Positions 10,620-20,900 of a stretch of DNA of 64,000 bases are shown here, in pieces. Origin of the DNA: Rhynchopus euleeides. Its lineage: Eukaryota > Euglenozoa > Diplonemea > Diplonemida > Diplonemidae. The notes under the pieces are model-generated. The model was not told the DNA's origin. It saw only the letters and a list, made by a program, of their open reading frames with translations, and made no database searches. The stretch is taken from the NCBI GenBank assembly GCA_963210315.1, contig OY723288.1:1736001-1800000 (forward strand), read 5' to 3'. The position numbers and the translations under genes were made by a program. How positions within the stretch are numbered: the first letter of the stretch is position 1; each line of letters starts with the position of its first letter.

Positions 10620-11508
10620 GGGGAAAAAAGCGGATTTTTCTTGGGGTGCAGCAGCACAGGAGGTGAAGAAGCTCCTGCTGACCAAGCAGATCAGACAGAC
10701 AAACGCTGACTTTGCCCTGTTTCTGTCCACCATCGGGTCTGGACAGATCAACATCAACGAACAGGACCAGATGCAGCTCCCTCCCATCATAACCCACTCG
10801 GGAGGGTCTCCCTACACCCCCGATGACCTCGTCAACTTCACCTTTCCTCAGCTGCAGCAGGGTGTTGTGGGGAACTCGGTGATCATGGCACCGACAAACA
10901 GCCGGAGGAGTGAGCTCAACGCTGCTTGTCTGGAGCAGATGCCTGGGGAGAGTGTTCACATCCTCGCCAAGAACACGGTAGCTGAGGACTGTGCGGTTGA
11001 CCTCGGGGTTGCAAATGACTTCAACGACCCCAGCTTCCCGCTGAACGACTTGGAGGTGAAGATCGGATGTCCCGTCATCCTGCTGAAGAACCTCGACCCA
11101 CCTGGCGGTCTCTGCAACGGAACCCGAATGATTGTCAAGAAGGCCTCGCAGTACTCCCTGCTGTGCTGCGCCATCGATGACCCTGCGAAGGAGTTCAACA
11201 TCCCCCGCACACGTAACGAGCCGGACGAGAAGAAGGCCAGCTTCACCTTCTTCCGCTTCCTGATCCCTGTTGCGTTGGCGTTTGCAATCACCGTGAACAA
11301 GTCGCAGGGGCAGACGCTGGGGAAGGTTGGCCTTGACCTGACGAAGGCCCAGTGCTTCACACACGGGCAGCTTCGGAACGCGAACACCCCATTCTCCTTC
11401 TGTCCCGTATTCGTCGCTAGCCTAAGAATAACGTCAGCAGTCTCGAATTCCGTCTCCCGGCAACATGGTGGACACGCAGGTGCAGGAGGCTCTGGGCTAC
11501 ATCGCTGA
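10620..11508 (+). pseudogene. Helitron-type (Pif1-like) helicase, C-terminal fragment
   Basis: The protein read from about 10663 matches the end of the SF1B/Pif1 helicase module of Helitron Rep-Hel proteins. It has a QTNADFALFLSTIGSG segment, MAPTNSR, the motif GCPVILLKNLDPPGGLCNGT, and the late helicase motif TVNKSQGQTLGKVGLDL followed by FTHGQL. The Walker A and B regions and the HUH nuclease are missing upstream, where non-coding CT-rich sequence begins. After FTHGQL the expected YVALSR block is disrupted (RNANTPFSFC, then VASLRITSA), consistent with a small insertion. No ATG starts the conserved part. It is interpreted as a dead 5'-truncated copy. Confidence 0.85.
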
Positions 11509-12034
11509 CCACTACATGGCACCTCTCCCGGGGATCACTGGCGCGTACCCTTGCCCGGAATTCAATGCCCCAGCACACCCACCGAAGTGGGCACAGGCGC
11601 ACAAGACTACCCTTCTGCAAGAGTGCCCGGGTGTCTGTTCCGAGATTCGGAGGTTGGGCCTGCGTGATCTGCAGGAGGTTATTCAGCGGTTTACCTCGGG
11701 AAACCTCGCTCTCACGTACCCAGCAACATGCAGGCTACTCCAGCTTGCATCTATCCTTCCGCTGGGCACTGCTTCTGTTGAACGCTTGTTTTCCAAGCTC
11801 CGCCTTGTCTTCACCAGGCTTCGCCAACTGAGGAGCGAAAGCCTTGCAACTGTACTCTTTGTAGGAGTGGAATGTCGCGAATATTCACAGGGTATCCCCG
11901 AAGCCACTCTTGCGAGGTACCTAGGGTACCCCGAGAGAATGGCACCCCTCGAGGGCCCAGGGCCGAGGGGGGGGGTGACATTATTTTGGGTGAACGGGGT
12001 GGTGGGGGGCAAATCAACTGTGTGTGTACTGTGA
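11465..12034 (+). pseudogene. hAT transposase C-terminal dimerisation fragment
   Basis: The ORF gives about 190 residues. The segment YPATCRLLQLASILPLGTAS followed by VERLFSKLRLVFTRLRQLRSE is the hAT family dimerisation signature (LPxxTASVERxFSxxKxxxTxxRxxL). The BED finger and RNaseH-like catalytic core are absent. It overlaps the end of the helicase fragment in another frame, so two unrelated element remnants are fused at about 11430-11465. The final part (from about 11925) shares TACCTAGGGTACCCCGAGAG with a hairpin repeat at 13955-14012. Confidence 0.8.
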
Positions 12035-13109
12035 CCGAGTCTGACCGAGTTTCGGCCCCAACCTCAAAATCCAAGCTAAACCCCTGCATCTGTGGGAGGC
12101 AAAAAAAGTATAGCTCGCTTCTCTGCACCTTCTGAGTAAACGGGATCCCTCCCCCCCTTCCCCGGGTAGTTTCTAAATTAGACGCGTTTCATTCTCCCCG
12201 ATGCGCCTGGTTTTGGTGGAAGCGTCAGCGCGTCATTTAGGAAGAAGGAATCACGGTTGCGACGCTTTTTGACCACACTAAACCAGGCGAGTCCCCTCTC
12301 TCTCTCTCTCGACGCAATAGCGTTACCCACCTCACGCGACCACCGGCAAAACAACTTTACCTCTTTGGGAGTCTTCGCTCGTTATTCTTCGTCAATCTTT
12401 GTCACTTTTCAGCTAATTCAACTGAAAATGCGCCAAAAATGCACTGACGACCACCCTGTAGCGGAGACCCCCTTTCTCTTTCTCTCTCTCTCGTATACCT
12501 TGTGGGCGCGGTGGTGGGCCAACCTCTCTGGGCCAAAAAAGGGACGGGTGTTTTTCATTCCGCACGACACACAAACATACTCACGCAAGACGCAGCGTAT
12601 GCCGTGCTCTGCTTTCTTCTGCCGGAATGCACACCCCCTCTCCCTTTTCCTTTTTTATCTGCACCCCAGAGACGTGCCCCGCCCCTCCTACCGCCCCCCC
12701 ACAGTCCAGTGACATGATACATAGGTTGTTTGGCAGTGCTCGCAAGAAGGAGGCTGTTGTTGAAGGACGAGTCACGCCAGGTCTTCATAGCAATACCTAG
12801 AAAGGGGGAGCCCCTCAGGGCTGTGCAGGAGGCAGCGCCCCTCCGTCTCGTCTTCCCATGTCCTCCGATACCTGCTCCGTCGGTTCCTGTGATCTTCTTT
12901 CTCTCTCTCTCTCTCTCTTTTCTCTCTTTTTGCCGAGTGGGCGCACAGTAAACCAAGTTTGACAGGGCCTTCTTTGCTGAAGACCTCCGACACACGCAAA
13001 GTTCTCCTCTCCCCGAATCCCTAGCGGCAGGCATCATCCCAGCGAGAAAGATAGGGAGAGGGAGAGCGAGCGATCGGTGTTGCGAAACTTTGTACCCCCC
13101 CCCCCCCCC
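12035..13109. other. No gene; CT tracts and poly-C
   Basis: Three CT-rich microsatellites (12297-12312, 12477-12492, 12896-12925) and a poly-C run ending at 13109. ORFs on both strands are short and low-complexity. The poly-C run is the left flank of the element starting at 13112. Confidence 0.45.
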
Positions 13110-13111
13110 TA

Positions 13112-15611
13112 GGCATGGGCCCCCAAACATATTTTTCATAAACATATATTTTTGCCAAAAATATGTTTCATTTTCGCATAAAAAAATATTTTTATATTTT
13201 TCGAAAATATTTCCAAAATATTTTTATATTTTGGAAATATTTTGAAAATATTTCGAAAATATTTTTATATTTCGGAAATATTTTGAAAATATTCCAAACA
13301 TAAAAAAATATGTTGAAAATATTCCAAACATAAAAAAATATTTTCAAAAATATAAAAATATGTTGGAAAAAACCTTCCTAATCCGGCGATTTATAGGGGG
13401 ACCCTTTTCGAATTTTTTTTTGGGGAAGGGGTAAATTGAACGTTTTTGGCCATTTGAAGCCACTGCGAGCATTCCCGGGCCTCGGAAATCAGATTTTTGC
13501 CCCTGAAATGCGGTACCGGTCCGGACGAAAATCCGAAAAATTCGCGCCAAAAAATGACCCCCAAAGCTGCGGTCTGGGTCCAAAGGATTTGTGCCAAGGG
13601 CCGTTATGGACACCCCGTAAACCCTTCTGGGACCAAAAAGTGCACGAAAGGGGTTAAAACGGCCTAATTCGTTGATTTGTTGCATTTCCCAGCCAAAAAT
13701 CGATTTTTTGGCTTGGCGAGTAGTTGGCGAAAATCGCGAAAAATCCCAAAAATATCGATTTTTCACAGAGGCCCAAAAACGTGTTCCTGGGTGGAAAATG
13801 GGACCAAAAACCGGGTTCTGGCCATTTCTGGGTGGTTTTTCGGGGTTTCCAGACAATGTTCGCCATTTTTCTGCCCGAAACCCCAGCCTGCTTGCATACA
13901 CGTTAAGTCGAATAAATTAGACATAAGCAGAAGAGCAACATCATCATGTTCGTGAGAATGTCACCCCCCAAGCGGAGGCCGAGGGTGACATTCTCTCGGG
14001 GTACCCTAGGTAAGTCTAATAAACTAGACATAACCAGAAGACCAATATCATCATGTTCGTGCTAGCACTTTGTGCGCCAAAAAACAGGTTACGCTCTTCA
14101 TTTGGCTGCGTTCAACGAAAAAAAGACACTTCTTTCTGGAGTTTAGCTAGCACGATTCAGTTGGTCAAATCATTTGTCTGGTTTCTTCTGCCCCCCACCC
14201 CCGTGCAAGGTCATGTGCCCCATCCCATCGCTTGTTGTCTTGATTGCAGGGCTCCGCACTTTTTTGCTGTGCATGCTTGCGCTTCTCGCCTCCACACACC
14301 ACCCTGGGGGGAGGGACAGAGGGCGGAGGGGGCTACACACTTACACAACCGATTCGGTCAAACAATGCCACGTCATCCCCATTGGGGTCCTGGACCGCGG
14401 CGTCTCTCCCAGCGAATTGGTGTCGTCATCAGGCAGGCTAAGTAGTTGTCTACACAGGACATTGGTTTTAAGGGGGTCTGAGTTCTGCGGAACTGGCTTC
14501 AAGGGACGCCCCCTCGTAATGACTGGGTGGATGGAGCCAAGTAATACCAGGTGGTCGGACACCGGAACTCTCGGCATTTATTAGTCGCGGGAACTGTGTC
14601 CGTGTGGTCGGGTGTGACCCCTTCCGATTCCACTGATTCCACTCTTGAACATGTAGTGTTGAAAGATACTTGGTGTTCTGATGTTTTACAGGGTACTTGA
14701 CAAAGGAAAGAGGGTGGTCAGTCTTGTGATCCACCCTGAATCCTTCCTGTGAGCAGCAGATCCACAACACCTCGACTTCTTTCAGCGGCTGTATTGATAT
14801 TGCCTGACACAGCAAACATGATTCAATTGGAGGAACAAGCCTCGTACACCAGCGGCCCAAAAGGTGGATTTCATGTATGGTTTTAGGATTTCCCTTACTA
14901 CTGATGGTGTAGAGACTACAAAGCCTGACCTGATGACGCCGCCATGAACCTGGGAGACACGCCGCGTGAGAAGGGACCTCGGTGCGGGGTGGCGTGAAGA
15001 TCCTGCCTGAGTGCCCTCGTCGGGACCCGCGGTAAACCGTGGCGTTCCCCCCGAGGCAAGTCCAGGACGAAGGTTGCAGATAACCGCTGCACCTCTTCGT
15101 CCGAAAGGAGCTCACAGGATAGGGGAACTGCCCACACCCCACTCACGACAGTGTATCCGAAAGGTGCACTGCGCGTGTGGTGGCGGTGTCGGGTCCAGAC
15201 CCACCTCGTTCCCCCATGCCCGTCAGTTGTTGCCCCTCCAGGGGTGGCTGCTGTCTGGCATGGGGGGCGCCCTCCCTGCCTTGCAAGGAAAAATGTAGAA
15301 CGGCATGCTGCCCGTTTCTTCATTTTTTCACCTTGCCTGGCAGGGGGGGGCCCACCCTCACGGGGGGAAAAAGAGGAACGGCATGCTGCCCGTTCACTCT
15401 TTTTTCCTCCCGTCGTGGGTGGCCCACTTCCGGCCATAAAATTGGCCGGAAATTTTTTTCAGCAAAAAATCCATTTTTTGCTGAAAATAGAAAAAATATT
15501 TTAAAATATTTTTTGGCAAAAATATTTTTGAAAATATTTTTTGAAAGTTGCAAACATAAAAAAATATTCTGGAATATTCTGGCCCAAAACATATGTTTGG
15601 GGCACTATGCC
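13112..15611. mobile_element. TA-flanked element X1 (GGCAT ends), 2.5 kb
   Basis: The left end GGCATGGGCCCCCAAACATAT and the right end in reverse complement GGCATAGTGCCCCAAACATA are diverged inverted repeats, continuing into AT-rich mirrored DNA (AAATATTTT motifs at 13140-13375 and 15490-15590). It is flanked by TA at 13110-13111 and 15612-15613. It contains a copy of the 8745-9240 repeat unit. A 224-codon minus-strand ORF at 14468-15142 has no recognised domain. The right TA is also the left target TA of element Y1. Confidence 0.7.
13902..14061 (+). repeat. 50-bp direct repeat flanking a hairpin
   Basis: A roughly 50-bp sequence ending CATCATGTTCGTG occurs at 13902-13954 and 14011-14061 with about six differences. 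The 56 bp between them begins AGAATGTCACCC and contains GGGTGACATTCT, so it forms a stem. The segment CTCTCGGGGTACCCTAGG is the reverse complement of sequence at about 11925-11945 in the hAT fragment. Confidence 0.65.
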
Positions 15612-15613
15612 TA

Positions 15614-16761
15614 GGGGGGGTCAAATGGGGGTGACAAACACGATTTTTCAAAAAACCGGCGCAGAGGCCCCAAAGCCCCCGTAAACCCTCCAAACCCCCC
15701 CAGATCGGTCCGGAAACCCATCGAACCCCACTTTTCCACCATTCCGGGCACCTCAGGTGCCCGAATTGGGGTACCTAAATTTTGTGCCACCGTTTGGTAC
15801 CACACAGTGCCACTGTGTGGGAGGTTGGAAAAGAAAATGCCCCAACACACCACATCTGAGGGTTGCAATGCATGTTGCTTGCCAACCACGTCATCCGGTG
15901 GGTGTCAGGCGCTATGTAGGTGGCATCAGCCAGGTCTTCGATGTGTTCTGGCTTGTATATGTACCTCCCTGCCTGCGGCACAGGCACTGCCTTTGTCCCC
16001 CACACCAGCCACAGAGAGCGTATTGTACTCGGTCCACGGTTGCTGATTCATTGTGATGCGTTGTATCCTCGAGTGAACGTCACACACTAGTGACACCACC
16101 ACCCGCCATCCGAGAGCTGTATTGACTTTGCGCGCTTCCGTTGCATTCACCTCGCCACGCATATTGCACTGTTCAGTACCAGTGCTCTTGGGCCAGGCAA
16201 AGTAGACCGCAGCAAGTACCAATTCTGGCACAATGGGTACCACGACAGCGCACTTCGTGTGTTCCCGGAATGTACAGCTCGTGTTGCAACAGTCGTTGTC
16301 AACACATCCCGGTTGTGGAGCACTGCTGCACAGGAATCACACGACCATCTGGACTTGTTCCGTACCTACAGGCAGCCTCCCGGTGCATGGTGGCAGGGAG
16401 GTACATATACAAGCCAGAACTCATCGAAGACCTGGCTAATGCCACCTACATAGCGCCTGACACCCACCGGATGACGTGGTTGGCAAGCAACATGCATTGC
16501 AACCCTCAGATGTGGTGTGTTGGGGCATTTTCTTTTCCAACCTCCCACACAGTGGCACTGTCCGGTACCAAACGGTGGCACAAAATTTAGGTACCCCAAT
16601 TCGGGCACCTGAGGTGCCCGGAATGGTGGAAAAGTGGGGTTCGATGGGTTTCCGGACCGATCTGGGGGGGTTTGGAGGGTTTACGGGGGCTTTGGGGCCT
16701 CTGCGCCGGTTTTTTGAAAAATCGTGTTTGTCCACGTAAAAGGGTGGCATTTGACCCCCCC
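15614..16761. mobile_element. TA/poly-C element Y1 with about 360-bp inverted repeats
   Basis: Begins GGGGGGGTCAAATG and ends CATTTGACCCCCCC. Inverted repeats extend about 360 bp (15614-15975 against 16395-16761), including the shared ACCGGCGCAGAGGCCCCAAA and GTACCTAAATTTTGTGCCAC. The central unique part is about 420 bp. Left flank is TA (15612-15613), beyond which element X1 is inserted. Right flank is TA (16762-16763) followed by poly-C. ORFs in the arms are mirror images and not a gene. Confidence 0.85.
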
Positions 16762-16763
16762 TA

Positions 16764-17925
16764 CCCCCCCCCCCCCTCAATTGGGGGTGTACGGCATTTG
16801 TCAGTGCCCCCAGTGCGCGAATTGTAGCCACATCATCTAGTGAATGCGGCGGAAGGCCTTTCCCCCCCTCCCTCCCTCTTTTTTTTGCGGGAAAAATGCA
16901 AAGCCAAATAGGGGGTGGGGGGGGGTGGGGTGAGGTGCGGTTGTCTCTCCTCGCCATGTTTCAAAATGAGAACACAGCTTGTGTTGTGTTGGACCAAGGT
17001 GGGTAAGGGATGCGCGAGGTGGGGGCGGGGGGGGATGGCGCGAACTTACCACCAACCCCAACCCCAATTCCCCAACCCCCCACGCAAACACACATTCGGA
17101 CCCCCCCTCCCTCCCTCCCCAGCAACAAAAAAAAATTAGCGGGCGGTGTGTTCGAAGTTGAAGAACAAAAAAAAACAAAGTAACGCGTGAAGCGTGGGGT
17201 GACCCCTCTGTGATGGAGAAGAGAGGTGGTGAGTAGTGCGAAGAAATAGTAAAACAGGCTGGGCGGGGTGGGGGGGTGGGGGTGTGTGGGACATGCACAC
17301 AGCATGTGTACCGGCTTGGCAGAATGTATCTCGAATCGCCTACTGTAGCTGCCGTTGCCGACGCGCTGCCCCCACACCCCACCCCCACCCCCAGCAGTTA
17401 TGAACAGAACCGCATTTGTCTTTGAACTTACCTCTCACCCCCCCCCCCCTCTGCACATCCCACAACAAAGGATTGCCATTGCGAGAAGGTCGGGCGTGGG
17501 AGACTTGCTTTTTTTTTGTGTAGCCTCATGCAATGAAGGAGGAAATGGAACACGGAGAAAGCAGGTCCGATTTGAGTTTACGGCACGCGTAGTGCCGTAA
17601 TTGCAGAGCCACATCTCACCTCATCACAGGTCGAGGTGTGTGCGTTTCACCACAACCTCTCCCCTCCCCATTCCCCCGTGTTCAGTGACATGTGTCGATA
17701 GTGTTCCATTTCTCTCTCTCCTCGCCCCTCTGCATCCCACTCCACAACCTCCACACACCCGCAGGGCCCATTCTCCTCCCCCCCCCCCCCCCCTCCGCGG
17801 CGTGACCTCCATGGCGTCCCTTTCTGGGGTTCGACAGCGCCACACCGCCACCCCATAGCCGCCACCTGGGCACTGGGCCACCCCCACCACCACACCACAC
17901 CACCCCCCACCCCCAACCCGCAACA
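16764..17925. other. Intergenic, upstream of ODAD4-like gene
   Basis: No gene recognised. Contains poly-C and G-rich tracts, and a direct copy (about 17520-17670) of the repeat at 7803-7960. The 170 bp before the ATG at 17926 is C-rich with ACCACCACACC runs and may include the promoter and 5' leader. No TATA-like element stands out. Confidence 0.4.
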
Positions 17926-20900
17926 ATGCCTCTGCGGTGGGAGCTGCGGAAGCAGAGGTTCGATGTCCAGTTCTCCGAGGCGCTGGAGCTGCAGAGGAGG
18001 GGGATGTGGCACAAGGCGGCGGGGTGCTACACCAACGCCCTGAAATACAAGGAGTGCGATGTCAACGCGCTGCTCGGCCGCAGCAGATGCTATGTCCTCA
18101 TGGGAAAGCTCGAGCTGGCCCTCGCCGACGCAGAATCCGTCATCATCGAGGAACACAAAGAGGGATACGACAGACTCCGCTACGGCACACACCGTGGGCT
18201 GCTTCAGAAGGCCGACACACTCTATGCACGGGGTGACTTTGAGGAGGCTCTCTTATGCTACCACAGCGGGAATGCCCACAAAAGCGATGTGCAGGGGTTC
18301 CGCGACGGCATCAAGAAGGCGGAGGCAGCTATCTACGCCTCGCTCAACGCTGCAGCATCCGCCTCCCCTCACGCCATCACCTCGCCCACCACGCAGGGAT
18401 CGTCGCCCCGCCCAGGCCGGCCCTCCTCGCCTTTGAGGCGCCGCAGTACCGTCTCTGGCCCGAGGCGGAGTCGGAGCAGCTTCGCGCCGTTTGGCGCAGG
18501 GTTGGGGTCGCCCGCCCGCACCCCCTCGAAGTCCCGCAGGATGCCCGGGATGGGCAACGGCATGTTCGCGCATATGCTGAACGACGAGGTGGATCTCTTT
18601 GGGCTGAAGGCGGGGCTTCCCATCAACGATGATCTGTTTGTGGACCCTGCGGCGTATGCCCAGAGCAGGGCGGGGCATGGGGGCGGCCACTCTGTCTCGG
18701 AGTCGCGTGCCTGCGAGCAGGATGACAACGACCTGCAGATATTGGAGGCGAAGCTGATGGAGATCGACAGGACTCTTGGGGATTTCCGCGACGACATCAC
18801 GTTTGTCGCCTCCCTCGCTGGGGCGGACATCTTCTCCGACACCGCGAACCTCAACAATATCGCGGACCCCGAGACGCGGAGGAACAACCACAACGACCCG
18901 GCGAATCGCAACATCTATGTCAGGCGGAAGTGCGGAAGGGGGCTCACCGTCACACCACATGCTCCAGCGGAGGGTTCTGGGGAAACCGACATGGTCCCCC
19001 ATGTGGGCATGCTGAAGCGAAAGGTTGGCGCGGCAGGGCTGGGCCGGACCCCCTCGGGTCTGGGCGCCGGGGGTGGGGGGAATTCCTACGCGGTGCTGCA
19101 CCGCACCCACGCGCGGCGCCGCTTCTGCCTCGCAGCGCAGCAGCGCAGCCAGGCGGCGCAGCAGCAGGGCACCGCCACCCACGCCTCCTCACAGGCTGCC
19201 GGAGGGGCAGCGGGGGGCACCTCGCTCCCCGCTGGCGGAGCCGCGCCCCCAGCCCCGGGTGTCCAGCCCGGTGGCGGTGGGCAGGGTGCAGCGGGGTGTT
19301 CCACCATCTCCTCCCCTGGGGGGGGGAAAGGGCTCAACCTCCACCGCCGGCACCGCCACCACCGGGGCAAGAGATACCGCACGCTCGCGCGCTGGACGGC
19401 AGGGCGTGCCGTGGTGAAGCGGCAACGCGCTGTGGCGCTCCGCGACGCCTTTGAGGAAGAGGAGTGCGCCCGAATCCTGCAGGCCCTCACAGGGGGCGCG
19501 GGAGGCGGCGGCGGTGGCGACGCCTCCGGTGGCGGGGGTGGTGGGGGCGGGAGCGGGTCGGGGGTGCAGCCGGCCCGCCCGAAGGGCCACCACCACCAGC
19601 TCGAGGGGGCTCCGCTGCCAGTCATCGAAATCACCTCCTGCGATGGAGAGCCCGTGCCGCTGCCGGAAGCCTCCTGTCGGTTTGGGGGGTCTGGCAGGCT
19701 CGCGTCGAGCGGGCAGGGCGCGCCACCAGCGCTCTTCACCCCGGCGCCTGCGCACCCCTCCTCTCCGTTGCGGGGTGGCGGCGATAAGGCAGGGCAGAAG
19801 GCGAGAGGTGGTGCTGCCCAGATGCCGCCTCCTCCTGGCGCGCCCCAGTCGCCCTCCGTGGGGGGGTTCCGGACGGAGTTTCCGGGATCCCCAACGTTGC
19901 ATCAGGGGCAGGGGCAGCAGCAGCAGCACCACCACCACCACCCGCAGAACACTTCAAGCTCCGACAGACGGACTTACATCCCAGGGGTGGGGCCGCGTGA
20001 CATTGGGGCTCTGATAGGGAGGACGCAGAAGCACAACGCAGCGATATTTCGGCATGCCGCGGGGACCACCTCCGATGATGAAGCTGCTGATGGGCAAGGC
20101 CCGCCCCTCTCGGAGACAGATAGGGAGCAGAAATCGATGCTTCTGAGGAAGCTGAAGCGAGCCCTGTCGAAGTCTCGTTCCACCGCCGGAGGGGGCCTGT
20201 CGGGTCTGCACGGCATATCGGGGCTTTTCAAAAAGAGGGGCGGGAAGGGGCAGCGGATGCGGCACGCCCATCAGGGGGGCGGGGAGCACCTGCGGAGGGT
20301 GCTGACTGCGGGGCTCGTGTCGAAGGAGCAGAACGGGAGGTCGCGCGATATGCTGAGAGGGCTTCTGGCGTATTTCGTGGAGAGGAATCGGTTCTGGATG
20401 CAGCACATCGTGGGTGGTTCCTTCAGCGCGACATCCAACCTCGGGAGGAAAGTGGGTGCTGGTGCTGCGACCCCCGCGCGGATCAGCGCGTCAACCGCCC
20501 CTGCGGGGTCAATCGCCTCCCTGCTCTCCGCGGCATCTCTCTCCCGTACCCGGAGCCACTCTGAGAAACCCGCTAAGCTCTCCAAGACAATCCCTGTCAA
20601 AGGGTTCCACTCCTACGCCGCCCCAACGGAGGCGACACGGCACCGGGATGAGGATAGCAGGGAGAAGGCGCAGCAGCGTGAGCTGCTGATGGCAGAGGGG
20701 GCTGGGAGGGGCTGCGGCCGGCAGAGCCGGCGCTGCCTCAACCAGGAGTTTGTCGTGACGGTGGATGTGGGGACCGAGAGGGCAGCCCAGCTGCAGCAGC
20801 AGCGGGATATGCAGGATCTGCAGCAGCAGCAGCAGAACCCTGCCGCTTCCCCGTCGCCGTGGCGGAGGCGCAGCACCGTCGCGGGTGACAGGAAATCATC

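Noticed and set aside
10545-12060. LTR retrotransposon bounded by CTGACCGAGTTTC repeats
   Set aside because: Repeats are only about 20 bp, and the contents are helicase and hAT fragments, with no gag, reverse transcriptase or integrase.
14468-15142. 224-codon minus-strand ORF as a transposase of X1
   Set aside because: No DDE-type or DNA-binding motif visible, and Pro/Ser/Thr-rich composition like neighbouring shadows. Not annotated as a gene.
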